Assembly (NCBI GenBank): GCA_903859115.1 | Contig: CAIOLH010000178.1 | Span: 1-7,933 of the forward strand | Source of the DNA: an uncultured Opitutia bacterium | Lineage (GTDB): Bacteria > Verrucomicrobiota > Verrucomicrobiae > Opitutales > UBA953 | Length of the DNA: 7,933 nt | Reading direction: 5' to 3' | Shown: piece by piece, positions 1-6,123 of the stretch | Numbering within the stretch: the first letter of the stretch is position 1 | Layout of the letters: each line of letters opens with the position of its first letter | Made by a program: the position numbers and the translations under genes | The notes under the pieces: model-generated | What the model saw: only the letters and a program-made list of their open reading frames with translations | What the model was told of the DNA's origin: nothing | Database searches by the model: none

Positions 1-1096
1 CGTGACGATTACTGATTTACGTCCCGTATCGGTTGAAGATTTACTGGGTCGGGCCCCAGCGGATTTAGATACAATAGCAATTAATGAACTCATTTCAGGC
101 CAATCGGTTTTAGTAACGGGTGCGGGGGGAAGTATTGGCAGTGAAATTGCCCGACAAGTTGCCCAACGCCACCCCAAGAAACTTATTATTTTAGATCAGT
201 GTGAAGTTTTACTTTATACCATTGAACAGGAATTAATCGCCCGCGGTCATGGAGATATTATTCTTCCTATTGTGGCGGATGTAGCCGATTCCGTGAGAAT
301 GGAAGATATTTTTAAACGTTTTAATCCCGACCTAGTATTACATGCGGCTGCGCATAAGCACGTCCCCATGATGGAATCGCAGCCCGGAGAGGCACTTAAA
401 AACAACACCCTAGGGACAACTCTAGTAGCCACGCTTGCTTCACAATATAAGGTTAAAAAGTTTATATTAATTTCGACGGATAAAGCAGTTAACCCAACGA
501 ACATTATGGGTGCGTCAAAACGCTTAGCTGAAATTGCGGTGCAGTCCATGCAGCAAAAACCTGGAAACACCACGCGCTTTATTGCGGTAAGATTTGGCAA
601 TGTTTTAGGCTCCTCGGGATCGGTCATCCCGCTTTTTCAAAAACAAATTAAAGCCGGTGGGCCCATTACCGTTACCCACCCAGAGGTAACGCGGTATTTT
701 ATGACCATACCCGAGGCCGTCGGCTTAGTGTTACAAAGTGCCTGTCAGGGTAATGGTGGCGACATTCTAGTTCTCGAAATGGGTAAGCCCCAGAAAGTAA
801 TCGATGTGGCTCGCCAACTCATTGAACTCAGCGGACTCAAGCCAGACATTGATATTGAAATCAAAATAATTGGTCTGCGTCCCGGCGAAAAGATGTTTGA
901 AGAAATCCAACACACCCGCGAGGAGTATAGTCCGACCAACAACGACCGAATTTTCAGATTTACTGGTCCGACCTTGGATTACTCTGATTTAAGTCCGATT
1001 TTAAAAGAAATTGATGTGCTGATTTTAAAAGAAAATGAGGAATGCAAAAAAGGTGTTCAAAAACTCATTCCCGAATATAATCCCCAATTGAAATGA
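1..1096 (+). CDS. UDP-GlcNAc 4,6-dehydratase, PglF/CapD-type (5'-truncated by window edge)
   Basis: This is the cytoplasmic catalytic part of a nucleotide-sugar dehydratase that converts UDP-N-acetylglucosamine to the 4-keto-6-deoxy sugar, a precursor for capsule, O-antigen or protein glycans. Numbering from the GTG at base 2, the Rossmann NAD-binding motif TGAGGSIG lies at residues 39-46, an [12 protein letters not shown] block at 114-125, the [10 protein letters not shown] block at 158-167, MGASK at 169-173, and [10 protein letters not shown] near 292-301. Thr159, Asp160 and Lys161 match the TDK catalytic set of PglF. Met169 sits where classical SDR enzymes have Tyr, as in retaining, membrane-anchored PglF. 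Family members are usually about 600 residues, with N-terminal membrane helices and a second Rossmann domain. The first visible residues ([12 protein letters not shown]) match the linker before the catalytic domain, so the GTG is probably an internal Val codon and the gene starts outside the window. Its stop overlaps purE by ATGA. The exact sugar product is inferred from motifs. Confidence 0.9.
   Translation, partial: VTITDLRPVSVEDLLGRAPADLDTIAINELISGQSVLVTGAGGSIGSEIARQVAQRHPKKLIILDQCEVLLYTIEQELIARGHGDIILPIVADVADSVRMEDIFKRFNPDLVLHAAAHKHVPMMESQPGEALKNNTLGTTLVATLASQYKVKKFILISTDKAVNPTNIMGASKRLAEIAVQSMQQKPGNTTRFIAVRFGNVLGSSGSVIPLFQKQIKAGGPITVTHPEVTRYFMTIPEAVGLVLQSACQGNGGDILVLEMGKPQKVIDVARQLIELSGLKPDIDIEIKIIGLRPGEKMFEEIQHTREEYSPTNNDRIFRFTGPTLDYSDLSPILKEIDVLILKENEECKKGVQKLIPEYNPQLK
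997..1044 (+). repeat. Imperfect 24-bp tandem duplication in the dehydratase 3' end
   Basis: Two 24-base units abut at 997-1020 and 1021-1044. Their first 18 bases (997-1014 and 1021-1038) differ at one position. They encode ILKEID and ILKENE, eight codons apart, in the C-terminal tail of the dehydratase beyond its conserved motifs. The remaining six bases of each unit have diverged. A small in-frame duplication is the simplest reading; chance in an AT-rich Lys/Glu/Leu-rich tail is possible. Confidence 0.45.
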
Positions 1097-1605
1097 GTAA
1101 CTCATCCAAAAACTTAGTGGGTTTAATTATGGGGTCACAGAGTGATTGGGAAGTGATGGAGCACGCCGCTAACCAATTAAAGGAATTTAAAATACCCTTT
1201 AAGGCAGAAATTGTGAGTGCTCATCGCACCCCATTAAAACTAAAAGACTATGCACTCCGAGCTGAGGCCGCTGGATATAAGGTTATTATCGCCGGTGCGG
1301 GTGGGGCTGCTCATCTTCCTGGAATGGCTGCAGCGATGACCACCTTACCCGTGTTAGGTGTCCCCGTTCCATCAAAAACCTTAGATGGTTTAGACTCGTT
1401 ACTTTCTATTGTCCAAATGCCGGCGGGTATTCCTGTGCATACTTTTGCGATTGGTAGAGCTGGTGCGATCAATGCCGCCTTGGCTGCAGCCGCGATATTA
1501 GCGCTGAGCGATAAAAGGATTGATCAACAACTAAAGAATTTTCGAAAAAACCAAACGCAAAAAGTTTTGAAAAACTCACGCCCGACAAAAAAGAAGAAAA
1601 AATAA
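1093..1605 (+). CDS. purE: N5-carboxyaminoimidazole ribonucleotide mutase PurE (class I)
   Basis: PurE moves the carboxyl group of N5-CAIR to carbon 4 to give CAIR, step 6b of IMP synthesis in the cytoplasm, and acts directly after PurK. The 170-residue length is close to the 169 of E. coli PurE. The family blocks are intact: MGSQSDW at residues 13-19, VSAHRTP at 41-47 with the catalytic His44, [12 protein letters not shown] at 67-78, GVPVPSK at 89-95, and [11 protein letters not shown] at 105-115. The presence of a neighbouring purK supports the bacterial class I mutase rather than the AIR carboxylase type. ATG 1093 overlaps the upstream stop as ATGA, which favours translational coupling; no Shine-Dalgarno is visible. 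The C-terminus is unusually basic and ends in five lysines (166-170), whereas E. coli PurE has a non-basic tail. That tail is probably surface-exposed and not catalytic. Confidence 0.98.
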   Translation: MSNSSKNLVGLIMGSQSDWEVMEHAANQLKEFKIPFKAEIVSAHRTPLKLKDYALRAEAAGYKVIIAGAGGAAHLPGMAAAMTTLPVLGVPVPSKTLDGLDSLLSIVQMPAGIPVHTFAIGRAGAINAALAAAAILALSDKRIDQQLKNFRKNQTQKVLKNSRPTKKKKK

Positions 1606-1606
1606 A
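1587..1606 (+). promoter_or_regulatory. A-rich tract before purK start (possible translation enhancer)
   Basis: Of the 20 bases directly before the purK ATG, 17 are A, with two G and one T. The tract encodes the poly-lysine end and stop codon of PurE and also serves as the purK leader. It contains AAGAAG but no GGAGG-like Shine-Dalgarno. A-rich, unstructured leaders promote initiation in bacteria that rely little on Shine-Dalgarno pairing, so a role in purK translation is plausible but inferred. Confidence 0.35.
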
Positions 1607-2746
1607 ATGGGCAAACCAGTTACACCGGGAGAAACAATTGGCATTCTAGGTGGTGGTCAACTGGGTCGTATGTCAGCACAGGCTGCCCAGAAATTAGGAT
1701 ATAAGGTAAAAATTTTCGATCCAGCATCCTTTGTCTGTGCTTCGGCGGTTGCTCAAGAAACGATTACGGCCTCCTGGGATGATATTAAAGCGCTAAAAAA
1801 ATTCACTACTGGCTGTAGTCGGATCACTCTAGAATTTGAAAATATTCCACCCAATACCATCGAGTACGTAAACGGCATCACCCCATGTCATCCCTCTGCT
1901 CGGGTTCTGGAAATTTGCCAAAACCGCCAAAAAGAAAAAGAGTTTTTGAGAGAAAACAAAATTCCCTGTGCACCCTTTAGGGTAGTGAATACCTTGGAAG
2001 AATTTAAAGATGCCGTTAAAGAAATTGGCTATCCTTGTGTTTTAAAAACTGCCGTTTTTGGTTACGACGGAAAAGGACAAATAAAAATTACTAACGAAAG
2101 ACAAGATCTCGAAGAAGCTTGGTCGATCACTGGCGGCGGTCGCGGAGTATTAGAAGCCTGGATACCGCACGACTGTGAAATTTCAGTGATAGTTATACGT
2201 GGAGAAAACGGAGAAGTAGCGGTCTATGAACCTACCGAAAATATTCACAAAGATCATATCCTTTATCTTTCATTATCACCGGCCCGAATTAAAAAAGAAG
2301 TGATTAATGAGGCGAAGTCATTAGCACTACAAATAGTGAAAAAAATAGAATTAACCGGAATTTTGGCCGTCGAGATGTTTGTTCACCAAGAGAAAATAAT
2401 GGTAAATGAATTAGCCCCGCGTCCGCATAATAGCGCACACGTTACCTTGGATAATAATAAGACCAGTCAATTTGAGCAACATATCCGATCTGTTTGTGGA
2501 TTACCCCTGGGAGAAATAAAAACTCAACAACCCGCGGTGATGCTTAATATTTTAGGTGATCTTTGGAAAAACGGTATCACCCCAGATTGGAATATCGCCC
2601 TCCGGTATTCTAATGTTAAATTACACCTCTATGATAAAGGACAAGCTGTGCCTAAAAGAAAAATGGGCCATTTGACGGTATTAGGTCCAACGCTAGAGGA
2701 GGCCCTAGAATTAGCCTTAAAAATCGATAAAGAATTTTTATCTTAG
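1607..2746 (+). CDS. purK: N5-carboxyaminoimidazole ribonucleotide synthetase PurK (ATP-grasp)
   Basis: PurK uses ATP and bicarbonate to carboxylate AIR to N5-CAIR, which PurE then rearranges. At 379 residues it has normal family length and the three-part ATP-grasp layout. The N-terminal pre-ATP-grasp fold carries GILGGGQLGRM at residues 12-22. The ATP-grasp core has FENIP at 77-81, KTAVFGYDGKGQ at 147-158 (the flexible loop over ATP), and the metal ligands Glu256 (AVEMF) and Glu268 in the block NELAPRPHNSAH at 267-278. TSQFEQH follows at 286-292. The C-terminal domain contains YDKGQAVPKRKMGHLTVLG around 342-360, a PurK hallmark. ATG 1607 is one base after the purE stop, so the two genes are surely co-transcribed. 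The stop TAG overlaps the convergent membrane-protein gene by four bases. The Ala277/Val279 spelling in place of the common Gly/Trp in PRPHNSGHW looks like a mild lineage variant. Confidence 0.98.
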   Translation: MGKPVTPGETIGILGGGQLGRMSAQAAQKLGYKVKIFDPASFVCASAVAQETITASWDDIKALKKFTTGCSRITLEFENIPPNTIEYVNGITPCHPSARVLEICQNRQKEKEFLRENKIPCAPFRVVNTLEEFKDAVKEIGYPCVLKTAVFGYDGKGQIKITNERQDLEEAWSITGGGRGVLEAWIPHDCEISVIVIRGENGEVAVYEPTENIHKDHILYLSLSPARIKKEVINEAKSLALQIVKKIELTGILAVEMFVHQEKIMVNELAPRPHNSAHVTLDNNKTSQFEQHIRSVCGLPLGEIKTQQPAVMLNILGDLWKNGITPDWNIALRYSNVKLHLYDKGQAVPKRKMGHLTVLGPTLEEALELALKIDKEFLS

Positions 2747-3231
2747 TCGAGTAAGTTTGGCCGACGGACAAAGAGATGAATAGGAATCTGCCCGAGGGAA
2801 GCAAAGAGAAGAATAGCCTGAAACACAGGTAAGCGTGCCTTTGTTTTGGCAGCGTTAGCAATGTAGTTTTTTGCCATCACTTCCGAAATCATTGCAAAAG
2901 CAAAAACTACCGCCGCCACACAGATGATCGTAAAAATAATTTTCCACTGTTTATCATCTTTGATTTTTTCTAGAGGAATTAAAATGACTAAACCAAAGAA
3001 AATAAAAAAATAATTCTCAATGCCCAGTGCTAAGGGGAAAGTGACCGTTTCGGGTTTCCAGCGAGGCGGAATGGTCAGGCCTCCTAAAGTAAATCCACCC
3101 GACAATTCAAGTAGAGCTAAAAAAATGATTAAAATAGCAAAGCCGTAGGTTGCCCAGCGCGCATAAATTAAACCTCTTGTCGGTGCACTATTCATCTTGG
3201 CTAAATAAATAACCAAAGTGACGAATAGCAA
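2743..3231 (-). CDS. Unrecognised small integral membrane protein
   Basis: I do not recognise a family. The 162-residue reading is strongly hydrophobic, with four clear membrane segments at about residues 27-44, 66-88, 97-119 and 134-155, and a short hydrophobic stretch at 2-11. Charged loops (EKIKDDKQWK at 88-97, RRPNLLD at the end) suggest a real inner-membrane protein. It is the last gene of the purN-prmA unit, starting 11 bp after the prmA stop. The start is uncertain. TTG 3231 keeps part of the first hydrophobic stretch, while ATG 3195 (residue 13) gives a clean four-helix protein with an SAPTRG-containing N-terminus. No ATG, GTG or TTG lies between 3231 and the in-frame stop at 3250-3252, and neither start has a Shine-Dalgarno. 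Its stop overlaps that of purK on the other strand. No enzymatic motif is visible, so no function is proposed. Confidence 0.75.
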   Translation of the reverse strand: MLFVTLVIYLAKMNSAPTRGLIYARWATYGFAILIIFLALLELSGGFTLGGLTIPPRWKPETVTFPLALGIENYFFIFFGLVILIPLEKIKDDKQWKIIFTIICVAAVVFAFAMISEVMAKNYIANAAKTKARLPVFQAILLFASLGQIPIHLFVRRPNLLD

Positions 3232-3242
3232 GATTACGCCGA

Positions 3243-4124
3243 TTAAATTCTAAATAACACAACATCACTCCATTCGCCCATCGTTCGCCCATCAACCTCA
3301 ACCTTACCCCAGCTTTCCTTGCATTTAGCAGCAAAAAAATCACGGACGGTTTCTTGTTCTTTAAATAAAATTCCACTCAGAACCAACACACCACCTGGCT
3401 TGATCGATTCAATAAGCTCGTCGGCGTAAATACAAAGCACATCACTAATAATATTGGCTAAAACGACATCGGCAGGCCCAGTTAATTTAAATCCTTCTTC
3501 AAGTCCTGCATGATGAAAACGAATATTTTTATCAGAGATATTATTTTCGATTCGGTTATTTTCACTCACTCTGACCGATTCAGGATCACGGTCAAAGCCG
3601 TCGACGTTTTGACATCCTAACTGCACGGCCGACAGACCTAATATTCCCGAGCCACACCCCGCATCTACAACTTTCGTTGTCGAAGCAGAATGATTTTTAA
3701 GAAAATCTATTAATCTTATAATACAGAGTCGGGTGGTTGGATGATCACCCGTTCCAAAAGCCAAACCGGCATCAAACCAAATAACGGCATCACCAGGGGG
3801 CACGGTGTAACTTTGTCGCATCCACGAAGGCACCCAGTGCAACTTCTCATAATTCCAAGGCTTGAGATGTTCTTTGTATGCTTCTTTCCAGTCTTTGTCT
3901 TCGAGTAGTATGTGATCAAACTTTTCGGGTAGGTGCTTAAACTTTTTTCGTAAAAAGGTCCACGATTCTTCGGCTTCTTCAGTTGTGTCAAAATAACCCA
4001 TCACGAAATGAGGTTTTCCAGGTCCCTCATGAAAAAGCATCCACGACGAACGTGTTAACTCACAGAAAAAATCTTCCATGGGCTGAACCAGATCTTCATG
4101 AATGGGGGCGCGTAGTTCTATCAT
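3243..4124 (-). CDS. prmA: Ribosomal protein L11 methyltransferase PrmA
   Basis: PrmA uses S-adenosylmethionine to trimethylate amino groups of ribosomal protein L11 in the cytoplasm. The 293-residue length equals that of E. coli PrmA. The N-terminal substrate-recognition domain spans about residues 1-65. EDKDWKEAYKEHLKP at 75-89 is the family's linker signature, followed by AFGTGDHPTT at 122-131, SAM motif I VVDAGCGSGILG at 152-163, an acidic strand-2 end at FDRDP (177-181), and LANI at 222-225 as the motif IV equivalent. The C-terminus ends in DGRTMGEWSDVVLF, as in other members. The Asp at 127 replaces the Thr of the common FGTGTHPTT spelling; this position varies in the family. ATG 4124 follows the purN stop by three bases, implying co-transcription with purN. 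Homologous SAM enzymes share motif I, but the 75-89 and FGTG blocks make PrmA specific. Confidence 0.95.
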   Translation of the reverse strand: MIELRAPIHEDLVQPMEDFFCELTRSSWMLFHEGPGKPHFVMGYFDTTEEAEESWTFLRKKFKHLPEKFDHILLEDKDWKEAYKEHLKPWNYEKLHWVPSWMRQSYTVPPGDAVIWFDAGLAFGTGDHPTTRLCIIRLIDFLKNHSASTTKVVDAGCGSGILGLSAVQLGCQNVDGFDRDPESVRVSENNRIENNISDKNIRFHHAGLEEGFKLTGPADVVLANIISDVLCIYADELIESIKPGGVLVLSGILFKEQETVRDFFAAKCKESWGKVEVDGRTMGEWSDVVLFRI

Positions 4125-4127
4125 AAA

Positions 4128-4700
4128 TTATAAAACCGAAAGTTCGGCGATTACTTTGGGGAGTAAAATATGTTCGGCCGCGTGAATCTTCTCCGTAAAA
4201 GTTTCTAAGGTATCGGAGTTTTCTCGCGAAACTTTCGTTTGGCCTAAATGATGTCCGCCATCCACATCGGCCGTGACCCAATGAACAGTACAGCCTCCTT
4301 CGTTCACGCCAGCGCGCCAAGTTTGACCAATCCCATCTAGTCCAGCAAATGCAGGCAATAAACTGGGGTGGATATTAATAATTTTATTTTTAAATACATC
4401 GAGCAGGGGGGCCTTAATCACTCGCATGAATCCAGCTAAGACCACTAAATCCACTTTATGTGATAGTAGGGTTTTCGCCCAAACATGTTCTTGTTCGGGT
4501 GAAAACCTGGTTTTAAATGGTCCTGGGTCTAAATAAAAAGCCGGAACACCAAAACGGGGACCTAGTTTTAACAGGGGGGCATGAGGGTTATCGCAGAAAA
4601 TTCCCACGATGTCTGCTCGACCCAGCTGACCGTTTTGATTTGCGCGTAGGATGGCTTCGGCGTTCGAGCCTCGTCCTGATCCTAATAGTGCAACACGCAT
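4128..4700 (-). CDS. purN: Phosphoribosylglycinamide formyltransferase PurN
   Basis: PurN transfers a formyl group from 10-formyltetrahydrofolate to GAR, giving FGAR (step 3 of purine synthesis). At 190 residues it is slightly shorter than E. coli PurN (212) because it lacks the C-terminal extension. The phosphate-binding GSGRGSN is at residues 7-13, VVLAGFMRVI at 86-95, INIHPSLLPAF at 108-118 and DVDGG at 145-149. The catalytic triad is complete: Asn109, His111 and Asp147 correspond to E. coli Asn106, His108 and Asp144. Two nearby spellings differ from E. coli: GLDGIGQ (120-126) replaces GLHTHRQ, and GGHHLGQ (148-154) replaces the GGPVILQ type. ATG 4700 is the first codon of the operon purN-prmA-membrane protein, and no Shine-Dalgarno precedes it. 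The divergent namZ-like gene starts 103 bp away. Motif agreement makes the assignment firm. Confidence 0.96.
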   Translation of the reverse strand: MRVALLGSGRGSNAEAILRANQNGQLGRADIVGIFCDNPHAPLLKLGPRFGVPAFYLDPGPFKTRFSPEQEHVWAKTLLSHKVDLVVLAGFMRVIKAPLLDVFKNKIINIHPSLLPAFAGLDGIGQTWRAGVNEGGCTVHWVTADVDGGHHLGQTKVSRENSDTLETFTEKIHAAEHILLPKVIAELSVL

Positions 4701-4803
4701 GGAGGTAAATTGAACAGCGGATGGCGTATCGCAAATGTTTTTAATTAGAAAATCACACTTTAAACTCCCACAAATTTAGTGATACTCGTGAAATTGAATT
4801 CAC
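4701..4803. promoter_or_regulatory. Divergent intergenic region between purN and the namZ-like gene
   Basis: This 103-bp stretch is the only real non-coding gap in the window and must hold the start signals of purN (leftward) and the namZ-like gene (rightward), unless either is read from elsewhere. It is AT-rich in its centre. On the + strand GATACT at 4781-4786 is a possible -10 box, but no good -35 sits 16-18 bases before it. On the - strand no convincing sigma-70 pair is visible. A 5-bp inverted repeat (GTGAA/TTCAC, 6-base gap) lies at 4788-4803, touching the namZ-like ATG. I see no PurR-box-like palindrome and no terminator. Confidence 0.5.
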
Positions 4804-6123
4804 ATGGAACGTCGCCAATTTTTTAAAATCATCGCTTTATCATCTTTTGGTGCAGCGATATTACCAGGATGCGTGGGCGGAGGCTCATCGGGTGGTTCAA
4901 GCGGTGGAGTGAATGTTTCACCGGCTAACACGTCATTACCTGTGACGGGAAAAACATTACTCGGTATTGATGTTTTACAGGCAGAAAATTTTAATAGAAT
5001 AAAAGGATTACGTTGTGGATTAGTAACTCACCGTGCGGGAGTTAATGGACAGGGACAACGTACGGTAGATGTTTTATTTAATGCGCCTGGAGTGAAGTTA
5101 ACTAAACTCTTTGGGCCCGAGCACGGTATTGATGGGAGTGCCGCAGCCGAAAAGAGTGTAAAAAACGAAAAAGATAAAAAAACCGGCTTACCGATTTATT
5201 CTTTATATGGAGCCACGCGCCGCCCGACTCCCTCAATGTTATCCGACCTCGATGTAATACTCGTCGACTTCCAAGATATCGGTTCACGTTCGTACACCTA
5301 TATTAGTTGTATGAAATATGTCATGGAGGCGTGTTACAACTTACCTCAGGCCATAAAAGTTATCATCTTAGATCGTCCTAATCCGTTAGGCGGAGAAAAA
5401 GTAGACGGACCCATGTTAGACACAAAATGGAAAAGTTATGTTGGAGCTTATGAAATGCCTTATGTGCATGGCTTAACAATTGGTGAAATTGCTCGCTGGG
5501 CGGTATCCACCCCTGGCGTTTTAGATTTATCCGAGAGCCAGAGAAAAAATGCCCAACTCGATGTGGTCTCGATGCGAGGATGGCGACGTTCCATGACCTG
5601 GGATCAGACCGGATTAACGTGGGTTCCTACATCCCCGCGCATTCCAACCCCACAGGCCGCGTTAGGTTATGCGATGGTTGGATTGGGCTGTATTGTCGGC
5701 GGCTTTAGTCACTCATTTGAAAACCAAATGCATTTTAGATTTATAAAATACAGTAAAAGAAAATCAGCCGACTTAGTGGCCGCCCTAGGTAAAGCGGTTC
5801 CTGGTTTAAAACTGGAGCCGAAAATTATGTCTGACGGAACTCAAGGAGTTTATACGCAGGTAGAAAATTGGAACCCGTTTTATCCCTGTGAAATTTCTCT
5901 ACACATGATGAAGCAGGCATGTATTTGGGATTCTTCAAACCCCTTTGCCCGCACCACGGGCACAGCACGAGAACTCTTTATCAAGCATGTCGGCAGTGAA
6001 GCCTTTTTTGAGGAGCTGCGAACAAAGGGTGCAGCAATTAATCTCGAAGCGTGGATCAGTAAGTGGCGTGCCGAGGCCAGCGCTTTTCGTGTCCGTACGC
6101 GTTCCTATCAATTATATAGTTAG
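4804..6123 (+). CDS. DUF1343 / NamZ-like exo-beta-N-acetylmuramidase, Tat-type lipoprotein
   Basis: The family (DUF1343, glycoside hydrolase GH171, founding member NamZ/YbbC of Bacillus subtilis) removes MurNAc from non-reducing ends of peptidoglycan glycans. The N-terminus has a twin-arginine motif RRQFFK (residues 3-8), a short hydrophobic segment, and the lipobox LPGC with Cys23, then a Gly/Ser-rich linker to about residue 35. This predicts a folded-export lipoprotein at the periplasm or outer membrane. Family blocks follow: LLGIDVL at 52-58, LRCGLVTHRAGV at 69-80, KLFGPEHGIDG at 101-111 with the proposed catalytic Glu106, TGLPIYSLYG at 127-136, RPTPSML at 140-146, VDFQDIGSRSYTYI at 154-167, LDRPNPLGG at 189-197, HGLTIGEIA at 222-230 and WVPTSPRIPT at 273-282. 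The C-terminal RVRTRSYQLY matches the family end. The usual Ser-Glu-Gly-rich block with a PFE segment after the TSP motif is replaced by SHSFENQMHFRF (302-313). Its 439 residues are normal for the family plus a signal. It overlaps the purF-type gene tail-to-tail by four bases. Confidence 0.9.
   Translation: MERRQFFKIIALSSFGAAILPGCVGGGSSGGSSGGVNVSPANTSLPVTGKTLLGIDVLQAENFNRIKGLRCGLVTHRAGVNGQGQRTVDVLFNAPGVKLTKLFGPEHGIDGSAAAEKSVKNEKDKKTGLPIYSLYGATRRPTPSMLSDLDVILVDFQDIGSRSYTYISCMKYVMEACYNLPQAIKVIILDRPNPLGGEKVDGPMLDTKWKSYVGAYEMPYVHGLTIGEIARWAVSTPGVLDLSESQRKNAQLDVVSMRGWRRSMTWDQTGLTWVPTSPRIPTPQAALGYAMVGLGCIVGGFSHSFENQMHFRFIKYSKRKSADLVAALGKAVPGLKLEPKIMSDGTQGVYTQVENWNPFYPCEISLHMMKQACIWDSSNPFARTTGTARELFIKHVGSEAFFEELRTKGAAINLEAWISKWRAEASAFRVRTRSYQLYS

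Noticed and set aside
2..4. GTG at base 2 as the true start of the dehydratase
   Set aside because: The residues directly after it match the linker between the membrane/N-terminal part and the catalytic domain of full-length homologues, and the frame is open to the edge.
247..627. 126-residue open frame on the - strand inside the dehydratase gene
   Set aside because: It lies fully antisense to a gene with clear family motifs, and its translation is Cys/Ser-rich without any recognisable domain.
4701..4748. GGAGG at 4701-4705 followed by a TTG-started 12-codon frame ending in TAG, a possible leader peptide
   Set aside because: It is the best Shine-Dalgarno-like string in the window, but the frame is very short, has no run of regulatory codons and no attenuator hairpin follows; the other genes do not use such sites.
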